The notes beneath the pieces are model-generated. The model was not told where the DNA came from. It was given only the letters and a program-made list of their open reading frames with translations, and ran no database searches. Shown in pieces: positions 24,936 to 33,654 of a stretch of 60,540 nucleotides of DNA. Position 1 is the first letter of the stretch. Each line of letters begins with the position of its first letter. The translations under genes were made by a program, and so were the position numbers. The stretch comes from Flavobacteriales bacterium. GTDB taxonomy: Bacteria > Bacteroidota > Bacteroidia > Flavobacteriales_F > PHOS-HE28. The DNA is taken from assembly GCA_016718655.1 (NCBI GenBank), contig JADKCV010000033.1, positions 1 through 60,540 on the forward strand. Direction: 5' to 3'.

Positions 24936-27089
24936 ATGCGCTCGATCACTACGCTCCTGGCTGCCATCGCTTTCACTGCCGCACAGGCCATGAACGTGTA
25001 TATGCAGACCACGTCCGATCCCTGCGGCAACAACACGGCCATCGCCTGGCCCATCGTGGTGGGCGGTGCGGCACCTTACACCTATGCGTGGAGTACGGGA
25101 GCCACCACCCAGACCATCACCGGTCTGTCGGTGGGAACCTATTCGGTCACCGTCACCGACGATCTCGGCACTGTGGCGAGTGCATCCGGGAATGTGGTAT
25201 TGGGCGCTGGGTTGGATGTGGCACAGGTCGTGGTGCCCTTGTCTGCGGATTGCTTCGGACAAGGCGATGGGCGGGTGAGCGTGACCCTGGGTCATTTGGG
25301 TGGTCAAGCACCGTACACGCTGCTCTTGGATCCCTCGGGTGTGGTGATCAACAGCGACTACGCCACCTACGCGGAGATCGGTGGCCTCAACGATGCAGGG
25401 ACCGAGCTGACCGTCACCGATGCCTTGGGCTGCACGGGCAGCGCGATGATCATGCCACCGCAGGGCTTTTATTCGTTCCCGCTTTCCACCACCACCACCC
25501 CGTCATGCCCGGGATATGCCAATGGAAGTGCCACCATCACCTTCAATGCGTTCGACCTTCCACCGGGTGCGATGGTGTTCGTCATGGGTCCGAGCGGTCC
25601 GGTAACGAGCGTGACCATCCTCAACGGCGTGGTGCAAGCGAGCGGGTTGGAGGTGGGCACCTATAACGTCCATGTCGATGCATTCATGCAATTCAGTTGT
25701 CCGGTCGACTTCTCCTTTGCCGTGCCTGCATTGCCGGGTGCTTGTGGTGAAGTGAATGGCACCGCCTTCGTGGACCTCGATGAGGATTGTGTGCAGGGCC
25801 CGAGCGATCCAGGCCTTCCCTTGCGACCGATCGTGATCCAGCCCGGCAACACCGTGCAACTTACCGATGCACAAGGACGGTTCAACATCGGCTTGGACTA
25901 TGGCAACTACACGCTGGAACAAGGCGATCCAGGGCTTATGCAGATCTGTCCGAGCGCCGTACCCTATGCCTTCGACCTCAGCGCGGTGTCGCCCACGCAC
26001 ACGGTGGATCTCGCGGATACCACCATGGGCACCTTGGACCTGAGTGTTTCCATGAGCAGCACGGAAACGGTACCGGGTTTCGGTCAGCGCACCTGGATCA
26101 CCATACGGAACAACTCGCCCTATCCCAGCGGGGTGGTCACCACCACCTTCGACCATGAGGCACTGTTCACGCTCATCGGTACCGATCAAGCGCCGGTTAG
26201 CACCACGGCCACCACCATCACCTGGCAGCTTAACGACTTGCTGCCGTACCAATGGCACATGTACCGCGTCGATCTGCAGGTCCCACCGGACCCCACGCTC
26301 ATCGGTACGGCACACAGCGCATCGGCGAACGTATCCTCCGTGGTGCCCGATGGGGCGCCCGAGAACAACACCTTCGCACAGAACTTCATCGTCGTGGGCG
26401 CCTTCGACCCGAACGATAAGACCGGCTGGAGTACTTCGGGCAGCACCTCGCTCTACGATCTTGGCACGGATTCCGATATCCTGTACACCGTACGTTTCCA
26501 GAATACGGGCAACGCTCCGGCGCAGAACGTCTTCATCATCGACACCCTGTCCGCACTCCATGCGCTGAGCTCGTTGGAGATCCTGGGCGCTTCGCATCCC
26601 TTCACCGCCCAGTTCGGTGAGGACCGCACCTTGCGCTTCGACTTCCCGAACATCCAATTGCCCGACAGCACCAACGACGAGCCCAACAGCCATGGCTTCG
26701 TCACCTTCCGCATGAAACCGGTGGAGGGCCTCACCCCGGGAACGGTGATCACCAATGAGGCTGGCATCTACTTCGACTTCAACCCACCGGTGATCACCAA
26801 TACCACGGGCTTGCTCGTCACCATCGGCACCGATGTGGCCGAAGCGGTACGATCCGAAGTTCGTGTGGTGCCCAATCCGGCGATGGATCGGATCCGCTTG
26901 GAAGGGATCACGGACCTCGGTGAACGTCCAGCCTTCCGGATGTACGGTGCCGATGGACGTTGCGTGAACGCAGGGACCATGGACCACGCTTTCGGGGTGG
27001 ATGTCGCTGGACTGGCCACGGGCAGTTACGTCATCGAAGTGGTGGCGGGTGGTGCGGTGCAGGTGCGGACACGGTTCCAGAAGTGGTGA
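24936..27089 (+). CDS. Secreted SprB-repeat/DUF11-like protein with T9SS type A sorting domain
   Basis: The 717-residue protein starts at ATG 24936 with a signal peptide (MRSITTLLAAIAFTAAQA). An SprB-like repeat is visible at about residues 45-90 (PYTYAWSTGATTQTITGLS ... GTYSVTVTD) and weaker copies follow. A carboxypeptidase-like or SdrD-B-like fold sits near 270 (VNGTAFVDLDEDCVQGPSDP). The region 360-640 resembles the conserved DUF11-like block of Bacteroidota surface proteins (FDPNDKTG, YTVRFQNTGNAPAQNVFIID, NEAGIYFDFNPPVITN). The last 75 residues are a type A sorting domain (VVPNPAMDRIRLEG ... LATGSYVIEVV). Surface exposure is expected. Confidence 0.87.
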   Translation: MRSITTLLAAIAFTAAQAMNVYMQTTSDPCGNNTAIAWPIVVGGAAPYTYAWSTGATTQTITGLSVGTYSVTVTDDLGTVASASGNVVLGAGLDVAQVVVPLSADCFGQGDGRVSVTLGHLGGQAPYTLLLDPSGVVINSDYATYAEIGGLNDAGTELTVTDALGCTGSAMIMPPQGFYSFPLSTTTTPSCPGYANGSATITFNAFDLPPGAMVFVMGPSGPVTSVTILNGVVQASGLEVGTYNVHVDAFMQFSCPVDFSFAVPALPGACGEVNGTAFVDLDEDCVQGPSDPGLPLRPIVIQPGNTVQLTDAQGRFNIGLDYGNYTLEQGDPGLMQICPSAVPYAFDLSAVSPTHTVDLADTTMGTLDLSVSMSSTETVPGFGQRTWITIRNNSPYPSGVVTTTFDHEALFTLIGTDQAPVSTTATTITWQLNDLLPYQWHMYRVDLQVPPDPTLIGTAHSASANVSSVVPDGAPENNTFAQNFIVVGAFDPNDKTGWSTSGSTSLYDLGTDSDILYTVRFQNTGNAPAQNVFIIDTLSALHALSSLEILGASHPFTAQFGEDRTLRFDFPNIQLPDSTNDEPNSHGFVTFRMKPVEGLTPGTVITNEAGIYFDFNPPVITNTTGLLVTIGTDVAEAVRSEVRVVPNPAMDRIRLEGITDLGERPAFRMYGADGRCVNAGTMDHAFGVDVAGLATGSYVIEVVAGGAVQVRTRFQKW

Positions 27090-27198
27090 GGTTGGAGGCG
27101 CAGCATCGCAGGCTTCCTGCGTGAACGGGCCTTGGAGTGCGCTCGTCCTCAGCACGCGGCCCAGCCATGGGTGAACACATCGGCGTGCGCGCGCTTCC

Positions 27199-27205
27199 TA
27201 CCTTG
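27199..27205 (+). promoter_or_regulatory. Probable -7 box of the second LytTR/LytS operon
   Basis: TACCTTG matches TAnnTTTG except for one T and ends 5 nt before ATG 27211, so the message may be leaderless. No convincing -33 TTG lies 27 nt upstream. Confidence 0.3.
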
Positions 27206-27210
27206 CTGCC

Positions 27211-27942
27211 ATGCGAGCCGTGATCGTGGACGATGAGCAGGAGGCGCGAGGGCTCTTGCGTGCCCTGCTGCAACGGCATGTTCCGGAGGTGCAAGTGGTG
27301 GCGGAAGCATCCTCCGTGGTACAGGCCATTGCCGTGTTGAAGGAACACGCGCCGCAGCTCCTCTTCCTGGATGTGCAGATGCCCGGTGGTGATGGCTTCG
27401 AACTCTTGAAGCGCTTGGGCACGTGGGACTTCGATGTGGTCTTCACGACCGGCTCCCAGCACCACGCCATTCAGGCCATCCGCTTCAGCGCATTGGACTA
27501 CCTGATGAAGCCGGTGCTCGGCGAGGAGTTGCGCGCAGCGATCGAGCGGCACCGTGCCAAACAGGGGGTGGCTATGGAAGCTCAACAGCAATTGCTGCAC
27601 AACATCGCGCAGCCCGATGAGCGCAGTATGAAGCTCACCCTCACCAGCGGCGACCGCAGCTATTTCGTGGATCCGGCCGATGTGGTTTGGTGTGAGGCGG
27701 ATGTGAATTACACCAACCTGCACCTGGCGGACGAGCGCCGCTTCGTCTCGGCGCGTACGTTGAAGGACTATGAGGACATGTTGACGCCGCTCGGTTTCCT
27801 ACGCACGCACCGCAGTTACCTGGTGAACCGCACGCACATCGACCACCTTGACCGTGGCGGCTTCGTGGTATTGCGCAACGGTATGCGTGTGGAGGTGGCA
27901 TCGCGGCGTCGCGAGGAGGTGGCGCGGGCGTTGGCGGGTTGA
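27211..27942 (+). CDS. LytTR-family response regulator, first gene of an operon with two kinases
   Basis: The 243-residue protein has a receiver domain with D7/D8, phosphoacceptor D54 (LLFLDVQMPGG), T80 and K100 (DYLMKPV), then a LytTR domain (about 140-243; DVVWCEADVNYTNLHLAD, FLRTHRSYLVNRTHID). It is 54 nt upstream of two LytS-type kinases. It should be phosphorylated by one or both of them and bind direct repeats. The conserved 20-nt-period direct repeats upstream of four T9SS genes immediately downstream of this operon (31782-41239) are plausible targets, by position and architecture only. Confidence 0.93.
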   Translation: MRAVIVDDEQEARGLLRALLQRHVPEVQVVAEASSVVQAIAVLKEHAPQLLFLDVQMPGGDGFELLKRLGTWDFDVVFTTGSQHHAIQAIRFSALDYLMKPVLGEELRAAIERHRAKQGVAMEAQQQLLHNIAQPDERSMKLTLTSGDRSYFVDPADVVWCEADVNYTNLHLADERRFVSARTLKDYEDMLTPLGFLRTHRSYLVNRTHIDHLDRGGFVVLRNGMRVEVASRRREEVARALAG

Positions 27943-27996
27943 TCGCCGCGCTGCGCAAGGGCCGCTCACAAGCCGCCGATCCCCGAACTTCACCGC

Positions 27997-29967
27997 ATGA
28001 CGCGATGGCTCGTTCTGCTGGTAATGCTTGTTCCGTGCTGGTCGCGTGCGCAGGATCCTTCACTCGCACCCGACCTGCTCACCGCGTTGCGCGGCCCACA
28101 AGCTGATACCGCGCGGGTGCAGTCACTGGTCAAACTGTGCTTCAACCTCACCAACGCTTCACCGGACAGTGCCCAACGGTTCGGCGAGGAGGCGCGCACC
28201 ATTGCCAAACGCATCGGCGATACCAAGGGCTTGGCCGATGCCCACAACAATCTGGGCTACCTCGCCCTCAACCAGGGCCACTTGGAGGAGGCCAGCGCCC
28301 AGCTCGATACAGCTCTGCAGCTGTTCACCACCATCGGAAAACCCGCTTACTTGGCCGTGGTGCGATCCAATATGGGCTGGCTCGCCGAGCGGAAGGGCGA
28401 CCGTGTGGGCATGCTCCGCGAGTTCCAGGAAGCGCTGAAGCATGCTGAAGTGGCGAAGGACTCCAGCAGCGTGGCCGTGATCCTCTACAACATCGGCACC
28501 ACCTACAACAAGATGGAGGACTACGACCGTGCGCGTGAGCTATTGTTGCGCGCACTGCGGATGGAGGAGGCCATGGACCGTCCGGACAAGCGGGCCATCT
28601 GTTTGATGAGCATCGGCAACACCTACCGCAGCGAAGGGGACACCGAGCAAGCGCTGTCCTACTATGCCCAAGCGGGTCCCCTGTTCACCCGCATCGGCGA
28701 TCAGGTGGGGGCGGGCCTCATCGCAGAGAATACGGGCGGGCTGTACGAAGCCAAGGATCCTGCTTTGGCGTTGCGCTATTACCAGCAGGCCCTTGGCGCG
28801 TATCGATCGGTCCACAGCGGTCCTGACATGGCGTACATCCTATTGTCGATCGGCAGTATGCAAAGGGCCCTGGGCAGCTACGTGCAGGCGGACTCCAGCC
28901 TCAGCGCAGGATCATCGCTGGCCCGCGCGCACGGCGGTGCGGAGCTTGCCATGGACTACGAGAAACAGCGCGCGGAATTGGCCTCGGCCATGGGCGACAG
29001 CAAGGCCACGTTGGCGCACTACGAGCGTTACGTGGCACTGAAGGACAGTTTGCGTAATGCCGGTACCGAGAACGAATTGATGCGCCTGCGCACCCAGTTC
29101 GAAACGGAGCGTGCCGAGAAGGACAACGCGTTGTTGCGCGCCAAGGACCTGGAGACCACCGAGCGGCTGCGCGCGCGCAACCTGCAGCTTTACGGAAGTC
29201 TAGCGCTCGCCGTTCTGGCTTTAGGAGCCGTGATCCTCGTGTGGCGCAACCTGCAGCAACGGCGCAAACACCAGGTCGTACTCGAGGGATTGAACACCGA
29301 GCTGCACGAGCAGAAGGCACGCGTCGAGGAGATCAACGGTCTGCTGCGCTTGAAGGTCCTGCGCACGCAAATGGACCCGCACTTCATCCACAACTGCCTC
29401 AACGCCATCCGCGCACTTTCGTTGAAAGGCGAACACGAACGCGCTGAGGAATACTTGGAGGGCTTCGCACGCATCCTGCGCAACGTGCTCGAACACAGCG
29501 TGCGCGATCGCATCTCACTGGATGAGGAGATCGCCTTCCTGAACGATTACGTACGGTTGGAGCAGCTTCGCCTAGGCGATGATCTGACGTGGTCCATAAC
29601 GGCCGATGAAGCGCTGCTTGATGAAGAACCGCAGGTGCCATCGCTGCTGGTGCAACCCTTCGTGGAGAACGCCATCTGGCATGGTCTGGCGCCCAAACAG
29701 GGGCCGAAGCAGTTGGAGGTACACTTCTTCCAAGTGGATGGCGTGGTGACCTGTCGCGTGCAGGACAACGGTGTAGGGCGCACGGTGAAGGCTCCTACTC
29801 CGGGCCGCACTTCGCTGGGTCTCAAGCTCACCGGCGAGCGCTTGGAGCTGCTGACCGGTCGCATGAAGAGCCAGGGCGGCTTTGCCATCGACGACCTCCG
29901 GAATGAAGCCGGGGCGCCCGCTGGCACGCGCGTGACGCTCAGTCTCAACGTGGCGGACCCCGCATGA
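27997..29967 (+). CDS. TPR-containing LytS-type histidine kinase (first of tandem pair)
   Basis: The 656-residue kinase has a signal peptide (MTRWLVLLVMLVPCWSRAQ), six or seven TPR-like repeats (about 55-350, for example AHNNLGYLALNQGHLEEASA and YNIGTTYNKMEDYDRARELL), one TM helix (about 397-417, YGSLALAVLALGAVILVW), a short coiled coil and a LytS kinase core with H462 (DPHFIHNCLNAIRALS), VENAIWHG and DNGVGRT. The TPR part lies outside the cytoplasmic membrane and probably senses a partner protein. Its stop overlaps the start of the second kinase (ATGA). The C-terminal half is almost identical to that of the second kinase. Confidence 0.92.
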   Translation: MTRWLVLLVMLVPCWSRAQDPSLAPDLLTALRGPQADTARVQSLVKLCFNLTNASPDSAQRFGEEARTIAKRIGDTKGLADAHNNLGYLALNQGHLEEASAQLDTALQLFTTIGKPAYLAVVRSNMGWLAERKGDRVGMLREFQEALKHAEVAKDSSSVAVILYNIGTTYNKMEDYDRARELLLRALRMEEAMDRPDKRAICLMSIGNTYRSEGDTEQALSYYAQAGPLFTRIGDQVGAGLIAENTGGLYEAKDPALALRYYQQALGAYRSVHSGPDMAYILLSIGSMQRALGSYVQADSSLSAGSSLARAHGGAELAMDYEKQRAELASAMGDSKATLAHYERYVALKDSLRNAGTENELMRLRTQFETERAEKDNALLRAKDLETTERLRARNLQLYGSLALAVLALGAVILVWRNLQQRRKHQVVLEGLNTELHEQKARVEEINGLLRLKVLRTQMDPHFIHNCLNAIRALSLKGEHERAEEYLEGFARILRNVLEHSVRDRISLDEEIAFLNDYVRLEQLRLGDDLTWSITADEALLDEEPQVPSLLVQPFVENAIWHGLAPKQGPKQLEVHFFQVDGVVTCRVQDNGVGRTVKAPTPGRTSLGLKLTGERLELLTGRMKSQGGFAIDDLRNEAGAPAGTRVTLSLNVADPA

Positions 29968-31778
29968 TATTTCTGCGCAATATTCACGCCGTGCGCGCAG
30001 CGTCCTGCTCCATATTCCTCCTGTTCGCCCTGGCCCTTTCGGCGCAAGAAAGAAGTGAACGCGCGCTGGTGGACAGGCTGAAGGAGCTGAACAACAATGC
30101 CGAAGGGGAAGCGCTGCAACGCACCGCCGACCGCGTGCTGGATTCCCTCCCATCCGGGCCGAGCGCACTGCGGCAGGATGCGGAGTTCTACTTGGCGCTG
30201 GCCCTGCAACTGAACGGTGATGCGCTTGAGGCGGTGCGTCATGCGCAACAGGCCGTGCTCACGGCGCGCGCCATGGGTGACACCTCGCGGATCCTCCGCT
30301 CGATGTACCTGATCATGAAGTTGAACGTCGAAGGCCACCACTACGACGAGGCGGATCGGAACCGGCGCGACAACTATGAATTGGCGCGCACTTACGGTAA
30401 GGACACGCTGGAACTGGTGCGTGCGCTGAACGCCATGGGCAGCATGTACAACCGGCTTGAACGATCGGATTCGGCAGAGCAGTTCTATCGGGAGGGCCTG
30501 CGCGTTTTGGGTGAACGGCCCGATCCCATACGGGTGGTCATGATGAGCAATTTGGCCAGCACGATAAGCCTCAGTGGGAAACATGAAGAATCGGCCCGCC
30601 TGCATCGACAGGTGCTCCAGGAGCTGGACAGCACGAACCTGCGAACACGGGCCTGGGCCTACAGCAGCCTGGGTGAGTCGCTGCTTTTGGCCGGCCGGTA
30701 CCGGGAAGCGATCGCCGCGTTCGATACGAGCGACGCCGTCAATCAGCGGTGCGGTAACGCCCTGGACCTGGCCATCGACCTGGGCGAGCTGCGGGCGCAA
30801 TGCATGGATTCGCTCGGCGACATCGCGGGTGCCTACTTCTGGACCAAGCATGTGCGTGACCTGCAGGACACCTTGTACGAGCGATCCATGAGCGAACAGC
30901 TCGTGGAACTGGAGAAGAAGTTCGAAACGCGCTTGAACAAAGAGGAGATACAGCGGTTGGATGCGGAGAACGAGCAGAAGGCTGAACGGATCCGAGCGCA
31001 GAAACTGCAACTGTATGGGAGTCTGGCGGTGGCGGCGCTCGCCTTGGGCGGGGTGCTGCTCGTGTGGCGCAACCTGCGCCAGCGGCGCAAACACCAGGTC
31101 GTGCTCGAAGGATTGAACAGTGAGCTGCACGAGCAAAAGGCACGCATCGAAGAGATCAACGGCCTGTTGCGCTTGAAGGTCCTGCGTACGCAGATGGACC
31201 CGCACTTCATCCACAACTGCCTCAACGCCATCCGCGCACTTTCATTGAAAGGCGAACACGAACGCGCTGAGGAATACTTGGAGGGCTTCGCGCGGATCCT
31301 GCGCAACGTGCTTGAGCATAGCGTGCGCGATCGCATCACGCTGGATGAGGAGATCGCTTTCCTGAACGACTACGTACGCTTGGAGCAGCTGCGGCTGGGG
31401 AATGACCTCACCTGGTCCATCACCGCCGACGACGCATTGCTGAACGAAGAACCCCAAGTGCCATCGCTGCTTGTGCAACCCTTCGTGGAGAATGCGATCT
31501 GGCACGGCTTGGCACCGAAGCAAGGACCGAAGCATCTGGCGATACACTTCTTCCAAGTGGATGGCGTGGTGACCTGTCGTGTGCAGGACAACGGTGTGGG
31601 CCGAACGGAGAAAGCGCCTACCCCAGGCCGAACTTCGTTGGGTCTCAAGCTCACCGGCGAGCGCTTGGAGCTTTTGACCGAACGCATGCGCAGTGCGGGC
31701 GGATTCCGGGTGGAGGACCTGAAGGATCCGGGAGGTACGCCTGCTGGCACGCTGGTGGAAATGCGATTCGCCGGGTAG
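29964..31778 (+). CDS. TPR-containing LytS-type histidine kinase (second of tandem pair)
   Basis: The 604-residue kinase has a hydrophobic N-terminal signal (ASCSIFLLFALALSAQ), a degenerate TPR-like sensor (about 25-330), a TM helix (about 350-370, YGSLAVAALALGGVLLVW) and a kinase core with H414 (DPHFIHNCLNAIRALS), VENAIWHG and DNGVGRT. From just before the TM to the end it is nearly the same as the preceding kinase, at protein and largely at base level, while the sensors differ. This suggests tandem duplication with sensor divergence or later gene conversion. Both kinases probably feed the one LytTR regulator at the head of the operon. Confidence 0.92.
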   Translation: MIFLRNIHAVRAASCSIFLLFALALSAQERSERALVDRLKELNNNAEGEALQRTADRVLDSLPSGPSALRQDAEFYLALALQLNGDALEAVRHAQQAVLTARAMGDTSRILRSMYLIMKLNVEGHHYDEADRNRRDNYELARTYGKDTLELVRALNAMGSMYNRLERSDSAEQFYREGLRVLGERPDPIRVVMMSNLASTISLSGKHEESARLHRQVLQELDSTNLRTRAWAYSSLGESLLLAGRYREAIAAFDTSDAVNQRCGNALDLAIDLGELRAQCMDSLGDIAGAYFWTKHVRDLQDTLYERSMSEQLVELEKKFETRLNKEEIQRLDAENEQKAERIRAQKLQLYGSLAVAALALGGVLLVWRNLRQRRKHQVVLEGLNSELHEQKARIEEINGLLRLKVLRTQMDPHFIHNCLNAIRALSLKGEHERAEEYLEGFARILRNVLEHSVRDRITLDEEIAFLNDYVRLEQLRLGNDLTWSITADDALLNEEPQVPSLLVQPFVENAIWHGLAPKQGPKHLAIHFFQVDGVVTCRVQDNGVGRTEKAPTPGRTSLGLKLTGERLELLTERMRSAGGFRVEDLKDPGGTPAGTLVEMRFAG

Positions 31779-31781
31779 CGG

Positions 31782-31848
31782 CGCTCGATCAGTAGTTCAT
31801 GCGTTCGATCGATCCGGCTTGGCCCGCTGTGATGCGTGTGTTCCCTTG
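31782..31848 (+). promoter_or_regulatory. Conserved T9SS-cassette promoter block, copy 1
   Basis: CGCTCGATCA (31782-31791) and CGTTCGATCG (31802-31811) form a direct repeat of 20-nt period. They are followed by CTTG (TTG 31819-31821) and TTCCCTTG (TTG 31846-31848), 27 nt apart, as expected for -33 and -7 boxes. The block begins 4 nt after the kinase stop and ends 39 nt before ATG 31888. Confidence 0.7.
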
Positions 31849-31887
31849 GTGCTCCACCCGGAACCCCGGTTGGCAAAACCAGGACCC

Positions 31888-33567
31888 ATGAAAAAGTCAC
31901 TTTCCTTGTTCGCGCTGTGCATCCTTCTGCAACCCTTGTTCGCGCAGGACTGGTCGCTGACCGGCAACGCGGGCACGAACCCGGCCACGCACTTCCTCGG
32001 TACTACGGACAACCAGCCGCTCACCTTCCGCAGGAACAATGTACAAGCCGGACTAATCGATGGGTACAGCAATACGTTCTACGGTTCCAGCGCCGGTCTG
32101 AACAACGTGCCGAACGTCTTGCTTTTTCAAGGCCAGAGCAATACCGGGATAGGCGCCGGTGCATTGCGTGAGAACACCACCGGCAAACTGAACACCGCCT
32201 TGGGTAGCGGTGCGTTGATCTTCAACACCACAGGCACGGCCAATACCGCTTTGGGTGAAGGGGCCTTGGGAACCTGTGTGACCGCCGGGTCGAACACCGC
32301 GGTCGGTCATTCCTCCTTGGCCAATTGCACTGGATCAGCCAACACCGCGGTTGGCGACGGCGCTCTGGCAACCGCCACCAGTGTGTCCAACAGCGTGGCC
32401 TTGGGTGCGGGAGCGCTCTCGCAGAACAAGGCGGGCAGCCGCGGGGTGGCCATCGGATATTGGGCCATGTTCTACGCGGACAATACCACTTCAACCTTCA
32501 ACAACCAGAATGTTGCGGTCGGATTCGAAGCGCTACGTGGCTCAACCACACCAGCGAGCAACACCGGCAACAGGAACACCGCGATCGGTTATCAGGCGCT
32601 CACCATCCGGACATCGGGCGATGACAATACCGCTATCGGCAACCAAACGATGTACTCGGCCACCACGGGTTCGGCCAATACCGCAGTTGGACATCTGGCC
32701 TTGCTCTCGCTCACATCGGGTAACAACAACACGGGCATCGGCCGCTATGCGAACGTGTCCACAGGCACGCTCACGAACGCAACAGCGCTCGGCTACAACG
32801 CTTCGGTGAACGCCAGCAACAAAGTGCGCCTCGGCAATTCATCCATCACGGTGGTTGAGGGTCAGGTGCCGTATACCTCGCCCTCCGATGCACGCTTCAA
32901 ACGCGATGTGGAAGAGGATGTGCTAGGCCTTGACCTGATCCTGAAGCTGCGACCGGTGTCGTATGCGTTCGACAGGCTCGCCTTTGCGAAGCATGTGAAG
33001 GAGGATGTGGAAGGAAGGGAGAGCGAGCTGACCCAAGCCTCACGCACGCGCACCGTCGGTTTCCTTGCGCAGGAAGTGGAGGGATCAGTGAAGGAAACGG
33101 GGTTCGCGGCGTTCGATGTGGTGCATGTGCCGGATGGCCCGACGGACAACTATGGACTCGCATACGCTCAATTCGTGGTTCCCTTGGTGAAGGCCGTGCA
33201 GGAGTTGCATGCGGAGAACGAAGCGCTGAAGGAGGAACTGGAAGCACTGCGCAACACACTCTCCGATCGCGTCGCTCAGCTCGAAGGGAGCGGGCGCATC
33301 GATCGCTCCACCGGTCAACTTCTGGTGTACCCCGTTCCAGCACGTGATCAAGTCCGCATCGACATGGATCAACAGCTCATCGGCCGGAGCGCAACGTTGG
33401 AACTGATCGACCCGAACGGCCAGTGCGTGCAGCGACGGACCATTGCTTCTTTGGGAGCTTCCATGGACTTACAGCTGTCCACAAACTTGCCCTCAGGCTC
33501 ATACACCGTGGTGCTGCGTGCAGTCGGCGAGGCTCCGCGTTCAGCGCACGTTGTGATCGCCCGTTGA
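31888..33567 (+). CDS. Head-repeat / S74 chaperone protein with C-terminal sorting domain
   Basis: The 559-residue protein starts at ATG 31888 with a signal peptide (KKSLSLFALCILLQPLFAQ). Residues 40-320 are made of repeats of the N-T-A-x-G-xx-A-L type (for example GSNTAVGHSSLANCTGSANT), as in trimeric adhesin heads and phage tail spikes. An S74 intramolecular chaperone domain follows (about 330-445), with S333-D-A-R-F-K338, whose Ser and Lys five apart match the self-cleaving dyad described for endosialidase, and GFLAQEVE. A coiled coil (AENEALKEELEALRNTL) and a type A-like sorting domain (LLVYPVPARDQVRID) end the protein. The paralogue is at 43081-44730. Own cassette promoter at 31782-31848. 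Confidence 0.87.
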   Translation: MKKSLSLFALCILLQPLFAQDWSLTGNAGTNPATHFLGTTDNQPLTFRRNNVQAGLIDGYSNTFYGSSAGLNNVPNVLLFQGQSNTGIGAGALRENTTGKLNTALGSGALIFNTTGTANTALGEGALGTCVTAGSNTAVGHSSLANCTGSANTAVGDGALATATSVSNSVALGAGALSQNKAGSRGVAIGYWAMFYADNTTSTFNNQNVAVGFEALRGSTTPASNTGNRNTAIGYQALTIRTSGDDNTAIGNQTMYSATTGSANTAVGHLALLSLTSGNNNTGIGRYANVSTGTLTNATALGYNASVNASNKVRLGNSSITVVEGQVPYTSPSDARFKRDVEEDVLGLDLILKLRPVSYAFDRLAFAKHVKEDVEGRESELTQASRTRTVGFLAQEVEGSVKETGFAAFDVVHVPDGPTDNYGLAYAQFVVPLVKAVQELHAENEALKEELEALRNTLSDRVAQLEGSGRIDRSTGQLLVYPVPARDQVRIDMDQQLIGRSATLELIDPNGQCVQRRTIASLGASMDLQLSTNLPSGSYTVVLRAVGEAPRSAHVVIAR

Positions 33568-33634
33568 CGTTCGATCAGCATTCCCTGCGTACGATCGATC
33601 CACCTTGTTCACAACCGGTGATCAGGTTCCCTTG
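33568..33634 (+). promoter_or_regulatory. Conserved T9SS-cassette promoter block, copy 2
   Basis: CGTTCGATCA (33568-33577) and CGTACGATCG (33588-33597) are 20 nt apart. TTG boxes lie at 33605-33607 and 33632-33634 (TTCCCTTG). The block starts on the base after the upstream stop codon and ends 20 nt before ATG 33655. About 30 bases around the -7 box are identical to copy 4. Confidence 0.72.
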
Positions 33635-33654
33635 CAGCACCAAAGTCCGTTGCC

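Noticed and set aside
29547..31214. 555-residue minus-strand ORF across the two kinases
   Set aside because: Antisense to two well-supported histidine kinase genes that carry all catalytic boxes.
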